A stretch of 59,539 bases of DNA, taken from Anaeromyces robustus (lineage: Eukaryota; Neocallimastigomycota; Neocallimastigomycetes; Neocallimastigales; Neocallimastigaceae). The notes below the pieces were generated by a model that was not told the DNA's origin, did not search any database, and was given only the letters and a program-made list of their open reading frames with translations. The DNA lies in NCBI GenBank assembly GCA_002104895.1, contig MCFG01000409.1, positions 1 through 59,539 of the forward strand. The letters are read 5' to 3'. Shown one piece after another: positions 50,877 to 59,539 of this stretch (position 1 is its first letter; the number at the start of each line of letters is the position of its first letter). The position numbers and the translations under genes are program-made.

Positions 50877-51768
50877 CTAATTTACCACAATTTTTACATT
50901 TAATTATTTTATTATTATTATCATGATTATTTTTATTATAATTATTTTTATTTTTATATTTATTATTATTATTATTAAATTTATTAAATTTTGTATTTTT
51001 ATAATTATTATTATAATTATTATAATTATTATTATAATTACTATTATAATTACTATATTTTTTATTAGATGACACATTTACACTATTTGATTCTACATCT
51101 AACTGCTTTAATTTTTTCTCTTTTAATCTTTTTAATTGTTGATGTGTTTTTATTAAATAATTTGTTGTTTCTTCCCAGTTTTCTTGATGGTCTATTATAT
51201 TAGTTTTGATTGCTAATTCTTCTGGGATAGAATTATATAAATAATCAAATTTTTCTGAATCTTTTAAAGGGGATTTTAATTGTTCTAATTCATTGAATTT
51301 CATATTCATATTTGAAATAAATATTGATAGAGGAATATCTTGATTCTCATTGAATCTCATTGAATTTAAATAATTTTTTATTTCCTCTATTCTATCATTG
51401 TCATCACTTAAATTAATTCCTTTTATTAAATTATAGATTTCATATGCTGTTGATGATATGAAATCAATATTTACTGCTAAATCATTTTTGATGCTATTCA
51501 TTAAAATTTTTTTAGTTTTAGCATCTTTTTTAACCATATCTTTAGTGACAGATTTTTCATAAAATAAATTATTAATTCCATCCACTGGAATATGTTTTTT
51601 TAAGTCATCTTCAGCTATATTGTCTTTTGAAATTTTCTTTAATTTTTTATCATAAATAAATTGAGTTAAATCTTCTTCCTTTAATAACAGATATAATTGT
51701 TGTTTCCAGGTTTTGAAATTAGAACTATCTAATAGGTCCTTTGTACCGTTTCCTTCTTTATTACTCAT
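50788..51768 (-). CDS. gag: Copia Gag with CCHC zinc knuckle
   Basis: 326 aa beginning MSNKEGNGTKDLLDSSNFKT. The N-terminal two thirds is helical, like copia capsid proteins (FKTWKQQLYLLLKEEDL, YLNSMRFNENQDIPLSIFI). Asn/Tyr/Lys-rich linker (YNSNYNNNYNN) precedes a single zinc knuckle CKNCGKLGHTIYTC (C-x2-C-x4-H-x4-C), the RNA-packaging motif. The frame ends at TAA 50790-50788, after overlapping pol. Confidence 0.92.
   Translation of the reverse strand: MSNKEGNGTKDLLDSSNFKTWKQQLYLLLKEEDLTQFIYDKKLKKISKDNIAEDDLKKHIPVDGINNLFYEKSVTKDMVKKDAKTKKILMNSIKNDLAVNIDFISSTAYEIYNLIKGINLSDDNDRIEEIKNYLNSMRFNENQDIPLSIFISNMNMKFNELEQLKSPLKDSEKFDYLYNSIPEELAIKTNIIDHQENWEETTNYLIKTHQQLKRLKEKKLKQLDVESNSVNVSSNKKYSNYNSNYNNNYNNYNNNYKNTKFNKFNNNNNKYKNKNNYNKNNHDNNNKIIKCKNCGKLGHTIYTCRFKNYKKNNKNFKQNNGRQENK
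50802..50808 (-). promoter_or_regulatory. Candidate +1 programmed frameshift site GGG-AGG-C
   Basis: In the gag/pol overlap (50788-50876) gag reads GGG AGG CAA and pol reads GGA GGC AAG. AGG-C is the slow-codon core of the yeast Ty1 frameshift site (CUU-AGG-C). AGG should be a rare Arg codon in this AT-rich genome. Position and frame direction fit; function is inference. Confidence 0.45.
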
Positions 51769-51830
51769 TTTTTAATTTTTAATTTATTATTATATAATAT
51801 TCCTTTTATTATTTAAAAATAATTTGAGTC

Positions 51831-51846
51831 CATGAGACTCTTAATC
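51831..51846 (-). promoter_or_regulatory. Primer-binding site matching the 5' half of tRNA-Lys(CUU)
   Basis: Directly inside the 5' LTR. The plus-strand text CATGAGACTCTTAATC reads as tRNA positions 25-40 of a eukaryotic tRNA-Lys: stem TGAGA, loop CTCTTAA with anticodon CTT. The minus-strand (element) complement could therefore prime from a tRNA cleaved in the anticodon stem/loop, as described for Drosophila copia with initiator tRNA-Met. The tRNA comparison is from memory. Confidence 0.6.
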
Positions 51847-52137
51847 TCTTAGAATTTGATTAATTAATATTTTATATTTTATTTATTAAGAACCCACATA
51901 TTAATAATTACATTATTAGTAAACATTTTATATTAACTATCTATAATAATTTTACATATATTAATCATATATATCAGGTGATGTAATAATACGCCACTCT
52001 GTACATTTTAATAAAATAAATTTATACATTAACAATATTTTTATGATACTTAAATATTTATAACTATATAAGAATAAACATAATATTTATTATAATATTT
52101 ATTATATATTAATATATATTAAACTTTATTTCTAACA
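51847..52137 (-). repeat. 5' LTR of the copia element
   Basis: 291 bp matching 45788-46078, apparently without difference. It should contain the element's promoter; no TATA box can be singled out in this composition. Confidence 0.93.
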
Positions 52138-52142
52138 GGAAT
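52138..52142. repeat. Target-site duplication (GGAAT), right copy
   Basis: Direct copy of 45783-45787, immediately outside the 5' LTR. Confidence 0.92.
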
Positions 52143-52453
52143 GAACACAAAAAAATTAGAAAAAATAAAGAAAAAATATATTTTTTTATATATAAAATAA
52201 ATAATAATAATTTATATATATAAAATAATAAAATAATAAAATAATAAAATAATAAATAATAAAATTATTAACATAAAAAAATTATTATCATTTATTACAT
52301 TTACAATCATTGTATTAAAATATTTAACAATTTTAATTTCAAGCCACGAAATATATTGTATTAATAGATATTAAGTTTTATTTTGTATTTTGATTATTCT
52401 TTAACCTAATACATTAGTTATACAATAGTTATATAGTTATATAGTTATATAGT

Positions 52454-52790
52454 TATTTTTATTTTATTTTATTTTATTTTATTTTATTTTATTTTATTTT
52501 ATTTTATTTTATTTTATTTTATTTTATTTTATTTTATTTTATTTTATTTTATTTTATTTTATTTTATTTTATTTTATTTTATTTTATTTTATTTTATTTT
52601 ATTTTATTTTATTTTATTTTATTTTATTTTATTTTATTTTATTTTATTTTATTTTATTTTATTTTATTTTATTTTATTTTATTTTATTTTATTTTATTTT
52701 ATTTTATTTTATTTTATTTTATTTTATTTTATTTTATTTTATTTTATTTTATTTTATTTTATTTTATTTTATTTTATTTTATTTTATTTT
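52454..52790. repeat. (ATTTT)n pentanucleotide array, about 67 copies
   Basis: About 335 bp of uninterrupted ATTTT repeats, the longest pure microsatellite in the window, preceded by four AGTTATAT units at 52427-52455. Confidence 0.97.
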
Positions 52791-53349
52791 AAAGAATAAA
52801 AATATTTTTTACCCTATTAATTAAAATATTAAAATTTTAAATTATTTTCAATTTAAATATTTAAATAAATATCTATATATACTTATATTAAGTAGAATTA
52901 ATCTTTATATCTTTTAAGAAATTTTTTAAACAACCTTCTAAAAAAAAAAAAAAAAAAAGAGAGAAAGAGAGAGAGAGAGAGATAATTTTCATTCTTTGTT
53001 TTATTAATAATATTTATTTTTCAATAATTATTATTTAAATAGTTATTCAGTTCAATATCCGATATATTCAATTATATTCTTACTGATAGATAAAAGATTT
53101 AATAATAAAATTTTGGTCAAAAAAAAAAAAATTATATATTATATATATATATATAAATTTTTTTTTTTGATTAATTAATTCTTTTTCTAAAAATAGAATT
53201 TCTGGAATAATTAAAGAAGTACATTTTTTAAAATAAATAGTAATTTTTTGAATCAAGTTTTTTTTTTTTTTTTAATTATTTAATTAAATATTCAATAATT
53301 AAATAATAATACATTTTAGATTTATTATATTTATTTATTTATTTATTTA
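52791..53349. other. AT-rich intergenic region
   Basis: Low complexity with a short GAGAGA run at 52959-52982. No coding sense found. Confidence 0.45.
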
Positions 53350-53600
53350 TTATTTATTTTAGCTCCATTTTTTAATACAAAATTAATTTGCTAAATTAAC
53401 GTGCTTCAAAATTATTACTCTCAATTGAATTAAACAATAATTCCAGTATTATCAGATTGTTATTGATATTGTTTTTTTTTTTTTCAATAAAAATATGAAT
53501 ATATGAATATAAAATTTTTTAATGAATATATATCATTGATACTTTTCCATTACTTAATAAATCACAAACATTAAATTCTTCAAATTTATAAAAGTTATAT
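53350..53600 (-). pseudogene. Ankyrin-family gene relic plus a second short relic
   Basis: On the minus strand 53360-53480 reads, across frameshifts, as ELLFNSIESNNFEA...KLILY..NGA, close to the SIECNNFEVAKLLLRNGA segment of the ankyrin-like gene at 55054. The adjacent 53520-53580 shares about 50 bp with 4700-4835 in opposite orientation. Stops and shifts throughout. Confidence 0.5.
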
Positions 53601-54794
53601 GAATTTTTCAAATGTAAATAATTGATTAATTATTATTTTATTTTAAAAAATATATATTATAAGTAATAATTTTTAAAAAAATAATAATAATAATAATTAT
53701 ATCTAATTTTATTTAATGTTATTTAATAATGATTTTTATTAGATTAATAATTTTTTGGAAATAAACATCTTATAGATATATATTAAATCTAATTAATATT
53801 TTAAAAAGAATATTCTTTTAAAAAACATATTATAATAAATGTAATATTTATATTAATTATTTAAATATTTAATTTTTTTAAAAAAAAATTGCCTAACAAT
53901 AATATTTATAATTATAAATCTAAGAATTCATTTAGAAATAGCATAAATAAAAAAAAAAAAGAATTCTTTATAAATATAAAATTATAAATAATTTATAATT
54001 TATAGATTAAACAAAAGTTTAAAAAGAAATCATTCTAAATCATTCTATTATATATATAATATATATTATTTTTTATAGTCAAAAAAAAAAGTTTTTTTTT
54101 TCAAATTTTATTTTTTATTTTCTTTTTATTTTATATGTATTTGTAACTTATTCTACTTTACTACTTACTTTACTATTTATTTTATTTTATTTTATTTTTT
54201 ATAAACTTTTTGAATTTTTAATTATTGTTAATATTCAAAATTTTGTAAGATAGTAAATATTTTAATTATTAAATCTAATAGATAAATAATAATAATAATA
54301 ATAATAATTAATGATAATAAAGTTAAAGTAATTAATAAGACATTTCTAGTTTTAATGTTATTAATAGAATTATTACTCGTAATATTTGTGACACATAGAG
54401 ATCTATATTATTCGGATTCAAAAATAGAAATTATATTATCTAGTGCATGTATATATTTATAACTTTTTTTGTAGTTATGGTTAAAATACTATTCTAGAGT
54501 TCTAGAGCTGCTTGTTAATCTATAATATTTTTTTTATTTTTTTATAAAAATCTATCAATAATTCATACATTTTTTAGAATTAAAAAAAAATTATCATATA
54601 TAAAAATTGTTGTTCTTATAAATTTGGGATAGTAAAAGCAAAATATGGATATAAATTATCATTTTCATCTGTATAATACTAAAAAAAAAAATTTTTTTTT
54701 TTATCATTATTTATTAATATTTATTTATATACTTAAAAAAAATAGTATAATACCTTAATATATAAATTAGTTATTTATTTATTAATATATTAAT

Positions 54795-54845
<51 letters not shown>

Positions 54846-55053
54846 TTATTTTATATTTATATATGTTTATTATATATATATTTATATTAAATATTATAAA
54901 ATGATTTTTTTTTATATATAATTATTTGACAAAAAGAAATATTTATTAATATATATTATATATTTTATATATTTTAATATATATAATATATTTATTTTTA
55001 TTTTTTTTTTTCTTCTTTTTGTATTATTAATCATTTCATTGATTAAATAAATA
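53601..55053. other. Intergenic region upstream of the ankyrin-like gene
   Basis: Low complexity: (ATA)n at 54285-54307, (TTTA)n at 54790-54848. Bases 54350-54520 are a little more complex (GTGACACATAGAGATCTATATTATTCGG, ACTATTCTAGAGTTCTAGAGCTGC) but have no readable frame. The last 100 bases are the likely 5'UTR. Confidence 0.45.
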
Positions 55054-56241
55054 ATGACAATAGATAAAGAAAAGGATTTAATTAAAATAGTTCAGAAAAA
55101 AAATCTTGATGAAATAAAATATTTTTTTAATAAAAATAAAATAGATACTGAAAGACTGAATTATTTTAAAGAAACTATACATTATTTTATTGAAGAAAAT
55201 GGTCCCTTGGAAATTATTAATTATTTTATTGAACAACAACAACAACATATTTATAAATATGGAAATAATATAAATAATAACGATTTACTTTATTATTCGA
55301 TAGAATGTAATAATTTTGAAGTAGCTAAATTATTATTGAGAAATGGAGCACAACTAAATCATAAAAATAATAATATTATTGAATATTTAATTGAAAAAAA
55401 TAAACTTGATTCAAAAAAATTATTATTTATTTTGAAGAGTGTAAAAAATGCATCTGTAATAACCCTTAAAGCTCTTGTTTATTTAATAAAAGAATATGAA
55501 TTATTAGAAATAATATTTAAATATAAATTTTATGATATCAATTTTATAGTAAATATTATTATTTTAGGAAAAAATAAAATTGCATTATCGGATAAAGAAT
55601 TGCTGGATTATTTATATAATTGTAATAAAGCGGTTATTAAAGTTAAAGAAAAAATTAGTAGAAGTTTAACAAATTCATATATTGATGATTTTTTTGTGTA
55701 TTTCATAAGTTTTTGTGGAATAGATAACATTGGAAAATATCTTAAATTAATATTTAATTATGCTGATAATTATACTTTTGTATTAAATTTAAATTATGTT
55801 AAAAATGAATTTGAGTATATTCCGTTCAATAGTGTAAATGGTAATATAAAGAATATTAAAATATTTATTGAATATGCTGACAAAAATAACATTATAGTAG
55901 ATTTAAATACGAACATTAAAGGAAAATATACTCCATTTTATACTTCTTTAATGAGAAATGATAAAAAAAATAATGAAATAATTAAGTTTTTAGTTGATTA
56001 TTCTGAGAGAAAAAACTTTTTATTAGATTTAAATTATACTAAAGATGATGATAATAATAAAATAATAACATATATTGTACGCCGTAAAAATGTAGAATTA
56101 TTTATTCTAATAATAAATTATGCCATAAAACATAATATTATTATACGTATATTTAGATATGATATGTATTGTATAAAAGAAAATTTTGAAATTTTAAAAA
56201 TTTATAATGAATATAAACACATATTTGAATATATTGATTAA
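55054..56241 (+). CDS. Divergent ankyrin-like repeat protein
   Basis: Intronless, 395 aa. Residues 75-105 form one recognisable ankyrin repeat (LLYYSIECNNFEVAKLLLRNGAQLNHKNNN). The following region (KYKFYDINFIVNIIILGKNKIALSDKELLDYL, about 155-190) resembles the non-repeat N-terminal part of the 980-residue ankyrin protein encoded at 34317-37259 (FKFFDNEFILNLLLYYKNKI). C-terminal residues 225-395 contain weak 35-40-residue repeats (YTPFYTSLMRNDKKNNEIIK, FLVDY). No signal peptide or catalytic domain. Both genes probably come from one gut-fungal family in which the number of good ankyrin repeats varies widely. Function unknown, presumably protein binding in the cytoplasm. Confidence 0.75.
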   Translation: MTIDKEKDLIKIVQKKNLDEIKYFFNKNKIDTERLNYFKETIHYFIEENGPLEIINYFIEQQQQHIYKYGNNINNNDLLYYSIECNNFEVAKLLLRNGAQLNHKNNNIIEYLIEKNKLDSKKLLFILKSVKNASVITLKALVYLIKEYELLEIIFKYKFYDINFIVNIIILGKNKIALSDKELLDYLYNCNKAVIKVKEKISRSLTNSYIDDFFVYFISFCGIDNIGKYLKLIFNYADNYTFVLNLNYVKNEFEYIPFNSVNGNIKNIKIFIEYADKNNIIVDLNTNIKGKYTPFYTSLMRNDKKNNEIIKFLVDYSERKNFLLDLNYTKDDDNNKIITYIVRRKNVELFILIINYAIKHNIIIRIFRYDMYCIKENFEILKIYNEYKHIFEYID

Positions 56242-57045
56242 AGATATATTAAAATATAAATTATAAAATGATTTTTTATTATTATGATTTTTTTTTTTTT
56301 AAAATAATAAATAATTTTTAATATGAAACTTTTATTTATTATTGGTTTATTTTTGTTTAATGGTTAAATCATATAGTAGTTCTCATAATCACTTAAAATT
56401 TTTGAAACTGCTATATTAGTTTTAACTGCGGCTGAGGAAAAGTGTTTTTACCAATTTATCAGATTGTAAACCTAAAAAGGTAATAAATATAATAATTTAA
56501 TTAAAATTAAAAATTGGAGAAAATAAAGAAGCTAAGTTACATGATATGATATTATTCCTAATTTGAGATATTTTAATAAAGAGGAAAGAAGAGATAATTA
56601 TTTTAGATCTGTATTATTTAAAAAAGCTGTTGAAATTGCTAAAGGAAAATTGAATGTTCAAAATATTTTAAATATAAATGATATAAATGAATTAAAGAAA
56701 AATATTAATGTTGAAATAAATAAGAAAGATGGATTTAATGCTTTAATTACTGATGATGAATCAGATTTTTCTTTTCTTTATTTAATAATGAAGAAGAAGT
56801 ATTAATGTATATTTATTTATCCTTATAAGTATAGTAAAACTAAAAAATGTCGAAGATGATGAAAAAAAAAATAAGAATGGAGAAGGTTTTTTATCATTTA
56901 ATTGTTAATGATGGAAATAATAAAAGATTGGCACAGTCATTTACTTACTTTAAGATATAATCTTAATTATAAAGAAATAACAGAGGATGATGATAAAAAA
57001 ATAAAAAAAAAAAAAAATAATAATAATAATAAAAATTTTAAATAA
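56242..57045 (+). pseudogene. Frameshifted coding relics downstream of the ankyrin-like gene
   Basis: A frame open at 56563-56805 without a credible ATG reads RYFNKEERRDNYFRSVLF, then KAVEIAKGKLNVQNILNIND and KKDGFNALITDDES. A one-base shift near 56775 extends coding sense (FNNEEEVLMYIYL), and a third piece at about 56930-57040 reads HLLTLRYNLNYKEITEDDD before a stop. KDGFNALI resembles the start of an ankyrin repeat. It is probably a dead member of the same family; there are several frame breaks and no start. Confidence 0.5.
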
Positions 57046-57739
57046 TAAAAAACTTTTTTATATATATTATTACTTATATAATTATATAATTATATATATA
57101 ATATTTAGAAAGGGTTAATTAAAATAATTAATAATATTAATTAGTTATAGCTATATTAATTATTTTTATTGAATTAATAAATTATTAGTGTGAAAAATAT
57201 AAAAAGAAAAGTTTAAATTTATTTATTTATTTATTTATTTATTTTTTTTTTTTTGTAACTTTTATATAACATAATAATAATAATATAAAAAAAAATTAAA
57301 ATAAAATATTATATTATACTATATATAATATATTTTATATTATTATATTAAATTATTAGAAAGAAATTCTTTAAAATTTTATTATTAATTAAAGTTATTT
57401 TTATAAAATCAAAAAATGATAAATAAATTAAAATGAAATGGAATAAATGAATGAATAATTAAATCATAACTACCTATAGAAAAAACAAAAAAAAAAAATA
57501 AATAAATATAAAATAGTATAATAATATAATATATATAATATAATATATTTTATGCTTATTAATTATAAGATTATAATATAAATATATATTTTTTAATATC
57601 ATTATATTTTTTTATCAAAATATATTTTAAAATAATACTTAAAATGATTAACCATTGAATAAACTCTATAAAATATATATATACATATATATTTAGAATA
57701 ATATTAAACTTATTAAAATCCTTTAGTTTTAATTTTCTT
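57046..57739. other. AT-rich intergenic region
   Basis: Simple sequence only: (TTTA)n at 57215-57243, TATATAATATA runs near 57305-57345 and 57520-57550. Confidence 0.45.
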
Positions 57740-57990
57740 TCAATTTTTTTAATATATATCTTTTTTTCTTTTTGGTTTTTGGAATGTTTTAGTCATTAAT
57801 CCAATAATTTCTTCTGTTTTTACTTTGGAAGTATTTTTTTTTTATGCTTTTAAATAGTTTTAATTCTTGTAATATCTTCATTAATTATTTCAAAATCAAA
57901 GATCATATTAAAATTATCTTAAATATGATCAATATTTTTATTCTCTGGAGTAACAAAGAATTCTAATTTGAATATATGTCATTTAAAGAA
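57740..57990 (-). pseudogene. Unidentified coding relic
   Basis: The minus strand reads as protein with two in-frame stops: FKLEFFVTPENKNIDHI, NFNMIFDFEIINEDITRIKT, TSKVKTEEIIGLMTKTFQK, PKRKK. A further piece at about 58262-58305 (ENHKGEGEGENENEGNK) may be an exon of the same lost gene. Family not recognised. Confidence 0.4.
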
Positions 57991-58629
57991 TAATTTATTT
58001 ATTATTATCACATTTATTATATTTCTTTGATAATTTTTGTGAAAATTAATTCATTAAATTAAATTAACATTATTCTTGACCTAATGAGAACCAATTTATA
58101 AATTTAAAAAAAAAAATTTTTTTTATTTTGGTTATATATTTTTTTCTTAGTTTTTTTTTTTTTTTAAATATAGTATGGATGACATTCATTTTATATAATT
58201 TATGAAATATATTTACAATTATTTGAAATATTTTTTTCATATATATTTATCTTTATTACCTTCATTTTCATTTTCACCTTCACCTTCACCTTTATGATTT
58301 TCAAAGTAAAAAACACAAAATAGATAGACTTAATTTTACCTTTATCTTCTTTATAACTCTAACCCATTATATAATTTATTAGTTGGTTGGTTGGTTGGTT
58401 AATGTATATTAATAAATATAAAAAATACAGGAATTTACCTTGGATAAAAATTTTTTAAATTATTTAATTAATAATTTATAATAATTTAAAAAAATATACG
58501 AAATATAAAATAAAATTATTTTTAATTAATGTATTAAAATATATTTATATTTTTCATATTAAATATCATACTTATTTTATTAATATATCATAATTATAAT
58601 TAAATTTTATTTTCAATTTTCAATATAAA
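57991..58629. other. Intergenic region before the DUF2262-type gene
   Basis: AT-rich; contains an ACCTTC/ATTTTC hexamer-like tract (58258-58292) and (GGTT)n at 58383-58400. No intact gene. Confidence 0.4.
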
Positions 58630-59244
58630 ATGGGTAGAGAAATAAATGGTAAATTTTAATTTGTTCTTTTTTTTTTTTTAATGTAAATTATTATTATTAT
58701 TTTTTTTATTAATAAAAAAAAATTATATATATATTTATTTCAATATAATGAAAAAGAATTAAAAATTCAAAATGAACCTCCATATTCAGTTACAGTTGAT
58801 TTATGGGGAGTAAAAAAAAAAGTTGAAATTGAATTTTGTATTGATGATTTAGAGGTTGATGATAATTTTTTATATTCAATAATTCCAATTATTGAAAGTA
58901 GAATATCATTTATTAATGAACATCGTTCTAAAATAGAACAAGTATTGATTGACGATGAAGGAGTGGATCTTGCTGAAGAATGGGCATCTTCTGCTAAATC
59001 TTCAGAAGATGAAAAAGATTGTTATATTATGGAAAATGGTCAAAAAGTTTATATTCCTATATCTGAAGAATTCTTTAGAAATTCGCTTCATATAAGTGGA
59101 GCTTTAATTAGATTTGAAGATTCATTGGATAATGTTGAAACTGAACTTTATATTTATTGTGATCCTGATTTTTTTGCTGGACATGGATTTTATATTTCTA
59201 TTTATAATGATAATGAAATAAAAAGTAATGGATTATTTGGATAA
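58630..59244 (+). CDS. DUF2262-type protein, two exons
   Basis: Exons 58630-58648 and 58757-59244 join in frame (507 nt, 168 aa). The start MGREIN is followed after a GTAAAT...AAAAAG intron of 108 bp by ELKIQNEPPYSVTVDLWGVK. The C-terminal signature YIPISEEFFRNSLHISGA...LYIYCDPDFFAGHGFYISIY...GLFG fits the DUF2262 pattern, with an acidic residue-rich D-x-D-F-F-x-GH motif near the end. DUF2262 proteins are mostly bacterial and of unknown function, so transfer from rumen bacteria is plausible. No signal peptide. The intron's acceptor lies in an A-run without a pyrimidine tract, but phase and frame agree. An alternative is that only the 58945 ATG is used, which would drop half the domain. Confidence 0.7.
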
Positions 59245-59539
59245 TTTAAGAATAATAGGCTATCATAGGTTATTATGTTATATGTATAAAAATTGTCATG
59301 GGTAATAAATTTTAAAATTACAAAAAAAAAAAAAAAAAAATAAAAATAAAAATGAAAATAATAAAAGTAAAAAGTAAAAAGAAAAAAAGAAAAAATAAAA
59401 GATAAATTAATAATTAATCTAACAAAATTTTTACAATCTAACTTTTAAAAAAATAATAATAAAGCAAGACATTCAAATATATTGTTCTGATATTATGAGC
59501 GAATTACCTATTATAATTAATTAATAATTAAAAAAAAAA
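59245..59539. other. AT-rich window end
   Basis: 3'UTR of the DUF2262-type gene and A-rich sequence; nothing further recognised. Confidence 0.4.

Larger units (their letters stand above)
45788..52137 (-). mobile_element. Complete Ty1/copia LTR retrotransposon
   Basis: 6350 bp on the minus strand: 291-bp LTRs at both ends that appear identical, 5-bp GGAAT duplications, primer-binding site, gag, pol in the order protease-integrase-RT-RNase H (integrase before RT defines copia), and a polypurine tract. Identical LTRs and open frames indicate very recent insertion and potential activity. The Asn-rich spacers show adaptation to the AT-rich host. It sits in noncoding DNA between the acetyltransferase gene and a pentanucleotide array. 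Confidence 0.95.

Noticed and set aside
55054-56241. A toxin or effector
   Set aside because: No secretion signal or catalytic motif; only ankyrin-like helices are visible.

Overview
The window comes from an extremely AT-rich eukaryotic genome with small AT-rich introns, huge (TTTA)n, (TTTTA)n and (ATT)n tracts, and asparagine-rich proteins. Fungal-type dockerins (CBM10-like Cys/Trp modules), CotH-family proteins, AAA-ATPase-like/PD-(D/E)XK proteins and a bacterial-type maltose acetyltransferase gene point to an anaerobic gut fungus (Neocallimastigomycota). The genus cannot be fixed from the sequence alone.

Layout. 1-3.9 kb: a broken gene made of three tandem copies of a nuclease-less AAA-ATPase-like unit, followed by a decayed PD-(D/E)XK nuclease tail. 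4-7.2 kb: noncoding DNA with small coding relics. 7.2-9.8 kb: a three-exon secreted CotH protein ending in two dockerins. 9.8-17.8 kb: almost pure low-complexity DNA. 17.9-19.5 kb: a secreted, non-catalytic protein alternating four dockerins with five copies of an unrecognised Cys4 module. 20.7-22.5 kb: an isolated tRNA-Ile 3' half next to an unclassified inverted-repeat element. 23.2-28.2 kb (minus): a 21-exon secreted leucine-rich-repeat (LRR) gene, one LRR per phase-2 exon, grown by a very recent 415-bp duplication but carrying splice and frame lesions. 28.8-32.4 kb (minus): a 5'-truncated LINE with one nonsense codon. 34.3-37.3 kb (minus): a 980-residue ankyrin protein. 37.7-38.1 kb (minus): a fossil Ty3/gypsy reverse transcriptase. 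38.5-39.7 kb: foldback DNA. 40.3-42.1 kb: a membrane/GPI-type CotH protein. 43.0-43.9 kb (minus): a hexapeptide acetyltransferase. 45.8-52.1 kb (minus): a young, complete Ty1/copia element with matching LTRs and target duplications, overlapping gag and pol frames, and an apparent half-tRNA-Lys primer site. 52.4-52.8 kb: about 67 copies of a pentanucleotide. 55.0-56.2 kb: an ankyrin-like gene with decayed relatives around it. 58.6-59.2 kb: a two-exon DUF2262-type gene.

Functionally, the two dockerin genes and the second CotH gene fit the secreted or cell-surface cellulosome machinery of gut fungi. Much of the rest is mobile DNA or rapidly duplicating repeat-protein genes (ATPase, LRR, ankyrin). 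All family calls are from motif reading by eye; no database search was run.
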